Below are positions 51,689-59,853 of a DNA stretch of 64,000 bases, in pieces; position 1 is the stretch's first letter, and each line of letters begins with the position of its first letter. A model generated the notes under the pieces. It was given only the letters and a program-made list of their open reading frames with translations, had not been told where the DNA came from and did no database searches. Origin of the DNA: G965213525 sp965213525 (GTDB lineage Bacteria > Actinomycetota > Acidimicrobiia > Acidimicrobiales > Poriferisodalaceae); NCBI GenBank assembly GCA_965213525.1, contig OZ243889.1:372001-436000 (forward strand), given 5' to 3'. The position numbers were made by a program, and so were the translations under genes.

Positions 51689-52618
51689 TCACCTCGGACC
51701 GGTCACCTCGGATCGGGCACCGGCGCGTGTGGGCCGGGTGCGCTCGTCGAGGAACGTCCGGATCAGGTGGGCGAAGTGCTCGGGATGCTCCTCGTGCACC
51801 AGCAGCCGGGCATGGTCGACGACGACCATCTCGGTCGGTCCGCCGAACTGGTCGACCATGGCGGCCGCCCGGTCAGGCGGGAAGAAGGGGTCACCGGCTC
51901 CCCACACGAGCAGGGTGGGCGCGTCGATCTGGGGGTGGATCTCGGCGAGCCCGTCGATGTCGTCGAAGCCGAACGAGCGCAACAGCGCGACCTGGCGGCG
52001 CAGCAGCGCACGGTCTCGCACCAGGGGACGCAGCATCAGCTCGTGGAGCTCGCCGTCGAGGAGGCGGCGGTCGGCGACCGTGCCGCCGAGCGCGAACGGG
52101 CTGCGGCGCAGCAGCCGGCTGGCCAGCGAGCGGCGCAGCACCGTCTCGGCGAACGGCGTGCGCCCCAGCGCCTTGAACATCTTGATCTGCCAGCCGTGAT
52201 CGTGAGGGATCTCCGAGCCCGCCACGACCAGTCCACGCAGCCGCTCCGGGCGGCGGGCGGCGCAGTAGCGAGCGATCAACCCGCCGCTGTCCTGGCCGAC
52301 GAGCACGTACTCCTCGAGCCCGAGGGCGTCGACGACGTCGAGCACCGCCGTCGTGTGGCCCTCGACCATCGAGAGCTCGGCGTCGTCGGGGGTCTCGGTC
52401 GCGCCGCACCCGGGCAGGTCGATGACGTGGCAGCGGTGGTCCGCCAGCGCTCCCACCACGTGGCGCCACGTGCGGCCGTCGAGCGGCCACCCGTGCACGA
52501 ACACGATGTCGGGTCCGGCGCCGGTGCTGTGAACGGCGAGCCGGTGGGCGCCGCTGCGCACCGTCGTGCGGGTCTCGTGGTCGGGGCCCGGTCGAGTTGC
52601 CTCGTCGTCGTGGTCCAT
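51689..52618 (-). CDS. Alpha/beta hydrolase with Asp nucleophile (dehalogenase/epoxide-hydrolase type)
   Basis: 309 residues. HGWPLDGRTW gives the oxyanion HGxP motif. The nucleophile elbow reads VGQDSGGLIARY, so the nucleophile is Asp, as in haloalkane dehalogenases, epoxide hydrolases and fluoroacetate dehalogenases, not Ser. The acid is in LLVWGAGDPFFPPDRA and the His in RLLVHEEHPEHFAHL. The Trp that holds halide beside the nucleophile in haloalkane dehalogenases is Ser here, which argues against that activity; an epoxide or ester-like substrate is as likely. ATG 52618 follows GAGGAGGAGACGACC. Divergent from an XRE-type regulator that may control it. Confidence 0.85.
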   Translation of the reverse strand: MDHDDEATRPGPDHETRTTVRSGAHRLAVHSTGAGPDIVFVHGWPLDGRTWRHVVGALADHRCHVIDLPGCGATETPDDAELSMVEGHTTAVLDVVDALGLEEYVLVGQDSGGLIARYCAARRPERLRGLVVAGSEIPHDHGWQIKMFKALGRTPFAETVLRRSLASRLLRRSPFALGGTVADRRLLDGELHELMLRPLVRDRALLRRQVALLRSFGFDDIDGLAEIHPQIDAPTLLVWGAGDPFFPPDRAAAMVDQFGGPTEMVVVDHARLLVHEEHPEHFAHLIRTFLDERTRPTRAGARSEVTGPR

Positions 52619-52713
52619 GGTCGTCTCCTCCTCGGTGCCGAGGACCGTAGGAACCACCAGCCCGGGGACGCACCTACCTGAACGCTTCGGTGCTCCTCCC
52701 TCCCGGCCCGTCC

Positions 52714-52726
52714 TAGCGTCTGCGCC
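52714..52726 (+). promoter_or_regulatory. Leaderless-type -10 element of the XRE regulator gene
   Basis: TAGCGT at 52714-52719, 7 bases before GTG 52727. Confidence 0.5.
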
Positions 52727-53563
52727 GTGCAGCCATGCCGACCTCCGACCGAGCGCGAGGGTGCTCGGGTCTTCCCCGCCCTGCTGCGGTACTGGCGGGG
52801 ACGGCGGGGGATGAGCCAGCTCGACCTGGCGTCGGCTGCCGAGGTCTCCGCCCGCCACATCAGCTTCCTCGAGACAGCCCGATCCGGCCCGAGCCGGGAG
52901 ATGGTGCTGGTGCTCGCCGAGACCCTCTCGGTGCCGCTGCGGGACCGCAACGCCATGCTTCGCGCGGCCGGCTTCCCCGCCGCCTACCCGGAACCGGGCG
53001 TCGACGAGCTCCTGGTCGGGCCGCTCGGTGCCATCGTCGATGTCATGCTGGCCCACCACGAGCCCCTGCCGATGCTGGTGGTGGGTCGCGGTTACGAGGT
53101 GGTCCGGGCCAACCTGGCCGCCGGCCGGCTGCTCGCGCTGCTCGGCGTGGACGTCGTCGACACCGTCGACCTCGTGCGCCTGCTGCTCACCCCTCAGGTC
53201 CGCTCGTGCATGCCCCGCCTCGCCGAGGTGGTCGCCGATGTCGCCAGGCGGTTGCAGCGTGAGGTGCTCCACCACCCTCTCGACGACCGTCTCGCCGCGC
53301 TGTTGGCCGAGGTGCTCGACGATCCGGCCGTGGCCGACGACTGGCGTCGCTCAGACCCTGCGTCAGACGACGAGCCCATGCTCGGGCTCGACTTCGCGTT
53401 CGGGGACCAGGCGCTGTCGTTCGTGACCGCGATCACCAGCTTCTCCACTGCGGCCTCGGTGACCCTCGACGAGCTGCGCATCGAGAGCTGGTTCGCCCGT
53501 GACGAGGCGACCGCTGCCTTCTGCGCAGCTCTCGCCGGTGCGAACGGACCGACTGGCCCATGA
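52727..53563 (+). CDS. XRE-family regulator with MmyB-like ligand domain
   Basis: 278 residues. A helix-turn-helix (RGRRGMSQLDLASAAEVSAR, HISFLETARSGPSREMVLVL) is followed by a C-terminal MmyB/PAS-like domain (LPMLVVGRGYEVVRANLAAG) that in relatives binds a small hydrophobic or fatty-acid ligand. Many such proteins control a divergent oxidoreductase or hydrolase; here the neighbour is the Asp-nucleophile hydrolase, 108 bases away. The GTG at 52727 lies after a -10-like hexamer with no ribosome-binding site. Confidence 0.87.
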   Translation: MQPCRPPTEREGARVFPALLRYWRGRRGMSQLDLASAAEVSARHISFLETARSGPSREMVLVLAETLSVPLRDRNAMLRAAGFPAAYPEPGVDELLVGPLGAIVDVMLAHHEPLPMLVVGRGYEVVRANLAAGRLLALLGVDVVDTVDLVRLLLTPQVRSCMPRLAEVVADVARRLQREVLHHPLDDRLAALLAEVLDDPAVADDWRRSDPASDDEPMLGLDFAFGDQALSFVTAITSFSTAASVTLDELRIESWFARDEATAAFCAALAGANGPTGP

Positions 53564-53672
53564 GCGCCCGGCCGGGTGGTCTCCTTCCCCGGCTTCGCGC
53601 CGTCGATCGGTGGTGGCTGGAGCCGGCGCAACGGGAGCGGTTTGCAGCGGGCAGGGTGACACACCCCGTTCG

Positions 53673-53691
53673 TAGGCTGAACGCATGTTCG
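53673..53691 (+). promoter_or_regulatory. Leaderless promoter with SOS-like box on the start codon of the DUF222-HNH gene
   Basis: TAGGCT (53673-53678), then six bases and ATG 53685. TGAACGCATGTTCG (53678-53691) matches the LexA box except its first base and covers the start codon, so LexA would block the transcription start. Relatives of this gene (13E12 family) are SOS-regulated in mycobacteria. Confidence 0.7.
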
Positions 53692-54878
53692 ATCGGGGTG
53701 GGCCGGCGGGGGTGTGTGACCGGGTGTCAGATGCGGCCGTGGGCGCGGAGGCGGCCCAACGGGAACTGACCGCCGGGGTGGTCGACCTGGTCCGCTCGGG
53801 CGCTCATGAGGTCGACGGTGCCCGTTCGGCGGTGCGTTGGCTGGTGCTGCGCTGCGGGCTGGGTGAGCGTGACGCCCGCCGCCTGGTCCGCCGGGCCCGC
53901 CTGCTGCTGGGCGTGCCCGTGGTGGCCGACCGGTTCGATGCGGGCCGGTTGGGGGTGGCGATGCTGGACGTGTTGGCCGGTGCGGTCACCCCCGAACGCG
54001 TCGATGTGGCCTGTCGTGACGCCGTCGTGCTGTGTGACGCCGCGGAGACCGCAGCAGATGTGGCCGGGTTCGAGTTGGTGATGCGCCGCTGGGTCACCCT
54101 CGCTGATGATCACTTGGCCTGCGTCGACTCGGCGGCGGTCTACGACGGGCGGTACTGCTACGCGTCGCGGAGCCTGTTCGGCAGCCTCGAGCTCGTCGCC
54201 CGGGTGGGAGCCGATGAGGCCGAGGTGATCATCGACGCCCTCGACACCCACACCCGCCCCGACCGTGCCGACGAGCACCGCCGACCCGCCCAACGACGCG
54301 CCGACGCCCTCGTCGACACCTGCCACCGCGCCCTGGGTGACCCCGCTGCTGACACCGGCGGCCACCAGCCCGGCGCTGTCGGGACCCGACCAGCTCAACG
54401 CCGTGAACACGTCGTGGTCGTGACCGCTGAGGTGCTCACCACCCCCAGCACCCTGCGACCCTTTGACCCTCACACACGCTGTGACCTCAACGGCACCCCC
54501 ACCACCCGAAACCGGGCCCGACGCCTCGCCTGTCACCACCCCGTCACCGGCGCGACGGCGTCGTCGGGTCGGGCGGGGGGCTCGGGGGGCAGAGGGTCCT
54601 CCCGGAGCCCCCCGACCTGTGGTGCGGCGGCTCGGCCGTCGCACCACAGCCACCAACGGCGCCGCCAGCCGCTCGCCCAGAATCTCCGACGAGGAGCTCT
54701 GCTCGTCGTCGGATGTCACCAACACTGGGCCGACGGCGGGCACACCAGCCTCGACAACCTCCGCTGGGCATGCCCACACCACCACTGGCTCCTCCACGAC
54801 GGCGGCTGGAGCACCCGCACCGAACCCGACGGCCGCATAACCCTCGTCCGACCCGACGGCACCGTCCAAGTCGAATGA
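53685..54878 (+). pseudogene. DUF222-HNH endonuclease (13E12 family), probably decayed
   Basis: 397 residues in one open frame, but likely damaged. The DUF222 part is normal: HEVDGARSAVRWLVLRCGLG, VVADRFDAGRLGVAMLDVLA, RRADALVDTCHRALGD, ARRLACHHPVTGATASSG. Between about 54545 and 54690 the frame turns into Gly/Arg/Ser-rich nonsense, while the expected spacer (LGRRTTATNG) appears in another frame. Frame then resumes with VVGCHQHWADGGHTSLDNLR and CPHHHWLLHDGGW, but the DAHH pair that should precede HWADGG is missing. So a double frame change and loss of catalytic His are suspected; nuclease activity is unlikely. Biological role of intact members is unknown. An SOS-like box overlaps the start. 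Confidence 0.72.
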
Positions 54879-55119
54879 GCTGACGGATCTATCCACTTCT
54901 CACGCTGCGTCAGCCGGCCGATCGGCCGCCGACCATCCCCTCGTGCGGCGGGCCGGGCGACCCCGGCCCGCGCTTACCTGATCGCGCGCGATGGGCGCAG
55001 CTACGCCCACCTTCCGTCGCGCCCGTGCGCAACATCGCGCGATGCCCGGTGCGTGACGACGTTGCCGTTCGCCCAGCGATCGCTGCCCCGGCGACGACGC
55101 CCTCAGGGTGAAGTCCACC
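54879..55119. other. Gene-free stretch with two GC palindromes
   Basis: About 240 bases without a credible gene. Perfect palindromes ATCGCGCGCGAT (54981-54992) and CATCGCGCGATG (55033-55044) lie 40 bases apart. Confidence 0.55.
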
Positions 55120-55330
55120 TCACGGCGGGCGGTAGCCCCAAAAGTGCGCCGGTCCCGCAGCAGGTGGGCCAGTGCACTGCGGACGGACCGCGCCGATGCG
55201 GTTGCGGCCTTCTGCGACGATCAGTCCAGCGGCATCTGTCACCACGGCGCCCGACGGGGAACGACCCGGCGCGGAACGCTTCCCAGGCGAGCTCCGCGCT
55301 CGCCGCATCGACGGCTCCTCGACGGACGGC
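55120..55330 (-). pseudogene. Remnant of a nucleoside-deaminase-like gene
   Basis: On the minus strand ELAWEAFRAGSFPVG in one frame continues in another as GAVVTDAAGLIVAEGRNRIG, the start of a CMP/dCMP-deaminase-type domain. The zinc-binding HAE and PCxxC parts that should follow are absent; the sequence ends within 30 residues. A frameshift near 55265 plus a 3' truncation make this a relic. Confidence 0.55.
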
Positions 55331-55361
55331 GTCGCAGCGGAGCCGGCGGGCTCGGGGCCGG

Positions 55362-56078
55362 TCATCGGCCCTCGGTCGGCTCCGGCTCGGGCCCGAGCGA
55401 CGCGCGGACCACGATCACCAACCCGGTCATCAGCACCCAGAGGGCGGGTTCGGCGCCGCTGCGCATGCCCCAGGCGGGGTTCACGTCCAAGACCCAGGTC
55501 GCCCAGGCGACCACCAGCGCGGCGGGCACCGCCGCCAGCACGCCGATGCGCCGCCGGCGGGTGGCGGCGACGCCGCAGAAGAACCCGGTGAGTCCGCCGA
55601 CGAACACCCACGGCAGGTGCACGGCGCACAGTGCGACCACCGGAGGCAGTCCCGTTCCGCCCCGCCAGCGCGTCCAGACGGGTGCGACGTGGCCGAGCAC
55701 GGCTGCGAACCCGGCCCACAGCGCCACGGACTGCCAGGCGGTGAGGGCCTGGGCGCTGAACACCGCCACGGTGGACGACGCAGCAAACGGGTTGGGACCA
55801 CCACCAGGTGCCACAGCGGCGATGGCGACCCAGCCGAGGTGGGCGGCGAGCAGCGCCGCCGCCGCCTCGAACACGACCACCACGGCCTCGCCCTGGCGAC
55901 CCACCGGGCCGCGGCGTCCGGATGCGAGACGCCCGAGGGCCGCCGGTCCCCGGTCCAGCTCGACCCGCAGCCGCCAACGGCGCCACGCCAGGGCGAAGGG
56001 GACCGACCCGAGCAGGTAGCCGAGCAGGACGAGCGGACCGGCCAGCAGCGCCACGGTCCGCACGCCGGGGTCGAGCAC
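55362..56078 (-). CDS. PlsY-like membrane protein (glycerol-3-phosphate acyltransferase family, divergent)
   Basis: 238 residues with about six to seven membrane helices. LVLLGYLLGSVPFALAWRR and VLGHVAPVWTRWRGGTGLPP correspond to the two conserved loops of PlsY, which transfers an acyl group from acyl-phosphate to glycerol 3-phosphate. In PlsY the second loop ends in GGKG; here it is GGTG, so a conserved Lys is missing. GTG 56078 is a plausible start just before the first helix; the frame remains open upstream without conserved sequence. Whether it is an active enzyme is uncertain. Confidence 0.65.
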   Translation of the reverse strand: MLDPGVRTVALLAGPLVLLGYLLGSVPFALAWRRWRLRVELDRGPAALGRLASGRRGPVGRQGEAVVVVFEAAAALLAAHLGWVAIAAVAPGGGPNPFAASSTVAVFSAQALTAWQSVALWAGFAAVLGHVAPVWTRWRGGTGLPPVVALCAVHLPWVFVGGLTGFFCGVAATRRRRIGVLAAVPAALVVAWATWVLDVNPAWGMRSGAEPALWVLMTGLVIVVRASLGPEPEPTEGR

Positions 56079-56262
56079 CCCGGGGACGGTAGCCAGGGCG
56101 CCCCCGGCCGCCGCCCGCGCCACCCCCCTCTCCGCGACCGCTGCGACCTGTGGACGATGCAGGAGGGCACCACGGTCGTCCGCCTCATCCGGCGCACCCC
56201 GCCGTCGCGCCGCCCCGCCGGCGGCGCAGCAGCCGACGATGCCCTGTGCCCTAGGCGACCGC

Positions 56263-58149
56263 TCAGGCCAGCGAGCGGAGCAGGGCCGTGACCTCGTCGG
56301 GGTCGCGGGTGCGACGCAACGGGGGCAGGGCGCGCACGAGGTCCCACCGGTAGCTGGCGGTCGCCAACCTCGGGTCGAGGACACCGACCACGCCCCGGTC
56401 CTCAGCCGAGCGGATCAGGCGCCCCGCTCCCTGGGCGAGCAACGTGGCGGCCCGGGGCAGGTCGACCTCGGCGAACCCGCGGCCCCGGGCTCGCTCGCGT
56501 CGAGCCGACAGCAGCGGATCGTCGGGCCGGGGGAACGGGATCTTGTCGATCGTCACCAGGCTGAGCGTGCGGCCGGGCACGTCGACCCCCTGCCAGAAGC
56601 TCATCGTGGCGAACAGGCTCGCTGACTCGTCGGAACTGAAGCGATCGACGAGGGCCGGCTTGGCCAGCTCGCCCTGGGCGAGGATGGGGGTGCTCACCTG
56701 CGAGCGCAGCTCGGTGACCGCATCGGTCATCGCGCGCCACGACGTGAACAGCGCCAGGGTGCGTCCCCCGGCGGCCTCGATGAGGCGGGCCAGCTCGGCG
56801 ACGACGGCAGCGTCACGCCCGGGACGCCCAGCAGCGGGCAGGTGGGCGGCGCAGTACAGCAGGCCCTGGCGCTGGTAGTCGAAGGGGCTGCCGACGTCGA
56901 TGACGTCGTGGGGCGCCGGCAGGCCGAGACGGGCGGGCGTTCCTGGGGGGATCGTGGCACTGGTCAGGACCGAGGTGACGTGGGGCCAGGCGTCAGCGGC
57001 GAGGCGCCCGGCGACGTCGACCGCAGCGGCCCGCAGGGTCGCCCGGGTGGCGGGGCCCTCGACCCATGCGGTGTGGGTGTCAGGCAGCGAGACGACGACG
57101 TCGATGTCGGCGCGCAACCCGTCGATCGCCGATCGTGCCCGCAGCCGTGGCGCCTCCTCGGCGTCGTCGCGACGGTCGGTCAGCCCGGCGATGACGGCCT
57201 CGGCCCGCGAGCGGCACAGCTCGAGGGCGCCCGCCAGGCCGTCGGGGAGCTCGGCGTCGAGGCGTCGGTCGACCAGGCCCACCAGCTCGTCGGCCAGGCG
57301 TGACGCCGAGGCCTCGAGGTCGTCAGCGGCCGAGGTGTCCTCGGTGACCGCCCGTGCCGCCCGGGCCACGGCCACGATCCGGGCCGAGGTGAGCGACAGC
57401 CCGAGCGAGGCGGCGACCACATCTTCGAGCTGGTGGGCCTCATCGACCACGAGGACGTCGTGGGCGTCGAGCACGTTGCCCCCCGACGCCAGGTGCGTGG
57501 CGTACAGGTGCTGGTTGACGATGACGACCTGGCTCGCCGATGCCGCCAGGCGGGCGTCCTCGGCGAAGCAGTCATCCCCAGAAGGGCAGCGGTGGGCGCC
57601 CGGGCACTCCTCGGCGGTGACGCTGACCGACGCCCAGGCCCGTGGCGAGGGCTCGCGCTCGAGCTCGGCTCGGTCACCGGTGCGTGTCGAGGTCGCCCAC
57701 TCCGCCAGCGCCGCCACCTCCCGGCCGAGCGTCGACGTCGGCGCCGGCCCGCCGAGCGCGTCCCTGACAGCGGGGTCGTCGTGGTCGGCACCGAGCCGGT
57801 CGAGCTCCACGAGACGTTGGCGGCACAGGTAGTTGCTGCGGCCCTTCAACACGGTGACGACGACGGGCTCGTCGAGGTGCTCGGACAGGAACGGGACGTC
57901 GACCTCGGCGATCTGGTCCTGCAGCGCCTTGGTGGCGGTGGCCACCACCGTCTTGGCACCCGAGCGGATGACCGGCACGAGGTAGGCGAGGGACTTGCCG
58001 GTGCCGGTGCCGGCCTGCACGACCAGGTGGCGCTCGGTGGCCACCGCCCGCTCGACGGCATCGCACATCTCGAGCTGGCCGTCGCGCCGCTCGCCGCCGC
58101 CGGGAAGCCGGCTCGCGAGCTCGACGAGCACCTCACGATCGGTCGGCAC
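56263..58149 (-). CDS. dinG: DinG-family (XPD-like) Fe-S helicase
   Basis: 628 residues. Superfamily 2 helicase: Walker A VVQAGTGTGKSLAYLVPV, Fe-S cluster region with four Cys (YLCRQR, then ECPGAHRCPSGDDCFAED), DEAH box VVDEAHQLEDVV, motif IV LALFTSWRAM, motif VI QGAGRLIRSAEDRGVVGVLD and the FWQGVDVPG loop. It unwinds DNA 5' to 3' and removes R-loops and stalled-fork structures. The GTG start lies 9 bases after TAGGCT (58164-58159). Although named for DNA-damage induction in E. coli, no SOS box is seen here. Confidence 0.92.
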   Translation of the reverse strand: MPTDREVLVELASRLPGGGERRDGQLEMCDAVERAVATERHLVVQAGTGTGKSLAYLVPVIRSGAKTVVATATKALQDQIAEVDVPFLSEHLDEPVVVTVLKGRSNYLCRQRLVELDRLGADHDDPAVRDALGGPAPTSTLGREVAALAEWATSTRTGDRAELEREPSPRAWASVSVTAEECPGAHRCPSGDDCFAEDARLAASASQVVIVNQHLYATHLASGGNVLDAHDVLVVDEAHQLEDVVAASLGLSLTSARIVAVARAARAVTEDTSAADDLEASASRLADELVGLVDRRLDAELPDGLAGALELCRSRAEAVIAGLTDRRDDAEEAPRLRARSAIDGLRADIDVVVSLPDTHTAWVEGPATRATLRAAAVDVAGRLAADAWPHVTSVLTSATIPPGTPARLGLPAPHDVIDVGSPFDYQRQGLLYCAAHLPAAGRPGRDAAVVAELARLIEAAGGRTLALFTSWRAMTDAVTELRSQVSTPILAQGELAKPALVDRFSSDESASLFATMSFWQGVDVPGRTLSLVTIDKIPFPRPDDPLLSARRERARGRGFAEVDLPRAATLLAQGAGRLIRSAEDRGVVGVLDPRLATASYRWDLVRALPPLRRTRDPDEVTALLRSLA

Positions 58150-58164
58150 TGACCCACGAGCCTA
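58150..58164 (-). promoter_or_regulatory. Leaderless-type -10 element of dinG
   Basis: TAGGCT (58164 down to 58159), 9 bases before GTG 58149. Confidence 0.45.
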
Positions 58165-58281
58165 CGCCGAGACCGCGCCCACGGGGTGGGGCACCCACCT
58201 CGCTGGGTCCGCCACAGACCCCAGGCGTGTGACCCGGTGCGCACCGGCGTCACGATCGTCCCTCTGCAGAGCGCGGTTCGG

Positions 58282-58293
58282 TAGCTTCGCCCG
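58282..58293 (+). promoter_or_regulatory. -10-like element pointing at the first repeat GTG before uppS
   Basis: TAGCTT at 58282-58287, 6 bases before GTG 58294, the leaderless geometry seen at other genes here. It points to the first repeat copy, not to the uppS start at 58334. Confidence 0.45.
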
Positions 58294-58353
58294 GTGCATC
58301 TGACCGGCACGTCGTGGATCTGACCGGCACGTCGTGGACCTGACGGGCATCGA
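58294..58353 (+). repeat. Three 20-bp direct repeats carrying the uppS start codon
   Basis: GTGCATCTGACCGGCACGTC, GTGGATCTGACCGGCACGTC and GTGGACCTGACGGGCATCGA follow each other without gaps. Each begins with GTG, each in a different frame; the first two open mini-ORFs of nine codons (MHLTGTSWI, MDLTGTSWT), the third is the uppS start. Confidence 0.85.
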
Positions 58354-59053
58354 TCCGGCGCGGGTGCCCCGCCACGTCGCATGTGTCATGGACGGCAACG
58401 GTCGGTGGGCCCAGCGTCGGGGCCTCAAGCGCACCGACGGACACGCCGCCGGCGAGGAGGCGCTCCTCGACGCCGTCAGAGGGGCGCTCCAGCTCGGCAT
58501 CGGGTGGCTGACCGTCTACGCCTTCTCCACCGAGAACTGGCGGCGCCCCAAGGACGAGGTCCGGTACCTCATGGGGTTCAACGAGTCGCTGCTCGTGCGT
58601 CGCAGCGAGGAGCTGCACGACATGGGCGTGCGCATCCGCTTCATCGGACGGCGCGACTGGCGGGTGCCACGACGCCTGCTCGCCCGCATCGAGGACTCCG
58701 AGGCGCTCACCGAGGGCAACGGCGCCCTGACGCTCACCATCGCCTTCAACTACGGCGGACGGGCCGAGATCGTCGACGCCGTGCGATCACTCGTCGCTGA
58801 CGGCGTCCCCGCCCAGCGGATCACCGAGAAGGCGATCACCTCGCGCCTGTATGACCCCGAGATGCCCGAGCCCGACATGATGATCCGCACCTCGGGCGAG
58901 TTCCGCACGTCGAACTTCTTGCTGTGGGAGCTCGCCTACGCCGAGCTGGTCTTCACCGAGACGTTGTGGCCCGACTTCCGCCGCCAGCACCTGGCCGACG
59001 CCGTTCGTGAGTTCCAGGCCCGCGAGCGGCGCTTCGGTCGCATCCAGGACTGA
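58334..59053 (+). CDS. uppS: UppS-type cis-prenyltransferase (polyprenyl diphosphate synthase)
   Basis: 239 residues. Makes the long-chain polyprenyl diphosphate carrier for peptidoglycan and wall glycans by adding isopentenyl units. HVACVMDGNGRWAQRRGL (catalytic Asp), GIGWLTVYAFSTENWRRP, NYGGRAEIVDA and MIRTSGEFRTSNFLLWELAY are the conserved regions I to V. Start GTG 58334 gives DLTGIDPARVPRHVAC, the usual N-terminus. The 40 bases before it are two more copies of the start region in other frames. Followed by recO after 6 bases. Confidence 0.95.
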   Translation: MDLTGIDPARVPRHVACVMDGNGRWAQRRGLKRTDGHAAGEEALLDAVRGALQLGIGWLTVYAFSTENWRRPKDEVRYLMGFNESLLVRRSEELHDMGVRIRFIGRRDWRVPRRLLARIEDSEALTEGNGALTLTIAFNYGGRAEIVDAVRSLVADGVPAQRITEKAITSRLYDPEMPEPDMMIRTSGEFRTSNFLLWELAYAELVFTETLWPDFRRQHLADAVREFQARERRFGRIQD

Positions 59054-59059
59054 GGCGCC

Positions 59060-59767
59060 ATGGCCCTCTACCGGGCGGAGGGCGTCGTGTTGCGCACCTA
59101 CCGGCTCGGTGAGTCCGATCGCATCGTCGTGGTGCTGACCCGGGGGCGGGGCAAGGTCCGCGCCGTGGCCAAGGGGGTGCGCAAGACGACGTCGCGCTTC
59201 GGCGCCCGGCTCGAGCCCGGCTCGGCTGTGGCGCTGCAGCTCTATGAAGGTCGCGAGCTCGACACCATCACCCAGGCCGAGACGTGGCAGGCCTTCCGAA
59301 CACTGCGCGCCGACCTCGACCGGTTGTCGAGGGCCATGGTCGTGCTGGAGGCGGTGGACACCGTCGCCCAGGAGGGCCACGCCGACGCCCGCCTGGTCGA
59401 CATGGTGCTGGGCGCGCTCGGCGCCATCGACCGGGGGGCGGGGGCCACGGTCGTGCCGGCGTTCCTGCTGCGGCTGCTCGCGCACGAGGGCTTGGCTCCT
59501 GAGGTGCAAGCCTGCGTCGAGTGCGGCGCCACCGAGGAGCTCACCTCGCTCGACGTCGCCTCGGGCGGGGTGCGCTGCGCCTCGTGTCGAGCCGGCGCCA
59601 CGCTCGCCCCCGGCACCCTCGGGCTGCTCCAGGACGTGCTGGGCGGGCGCCTCGGCGCCGTGCTCGCCGCCGGGTCCTCCCCGGCGTCGGCGGAGCTCGA
59701 GTCGCTGGCGGTGCGATGGTTCGAGCACCACACCGAACGCCGCCTCCGCTCGCGCACCACGACGTGA
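59060..59767 (+). CDS. recO: RecO, recombination mediator
   Basis: 235 residues. An N-terminal OB-fold (YRAEGVVLRTYRLGESDRIV, VLTRGRGKVRAVAKGVRKTT) and a C-terminal helical domain with a zinc knuckle (CVECGA ... RCASCRAG). Loads RecA on SSB-coated DNA with RecR. Starts 6 bases after uppS, a common actinobacterial pairing. Confidence 0.94.
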   Translation: MALYRAEGVVLRTYRLGESDRIVVVLTRGRGKVRAVAKGVRKTTSRFGARLEPGSAVALQLYEGRELDTITQAETWQAFRTLRADLDRLSRAMVVLEAVDTVAQEGHADARLVDMVLGALGAIDRGAGATVVPAFLLRLLAHEGLAPEVQACVECGATEELTSLDVASGGVRCASCRAGATLAPGTLGLLQDVLGGRLGAVLAAGSSPASAELESLAVRWFEHHTERRLRSRTTT

Positions 59768-59839
59768 ACCTCCAAGTGGGGCCTCGTCGGGCGCCGGCGC
59801 GCCCCTGCGCCGAACCAGGAGGTGGCCGAGGGCCCGGGG

Positions 59840-59853
59840 TAGCGTGGACCCCC
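59840..59853 (+). promoter_or_regulatory. Leaderless-type -10 element of glyS
   Basis: TAGCGT at 59840-59845, 8 bases before GTG 59854. Confidence 0.5.

Noticed and set aside
51689..52618. Naming the hydrolase a haloalkane dehalogenase
   Set aside because: The halide-stabilising Trp beside the nucleophile is absent; only the Asp-nucleophile class is supported.
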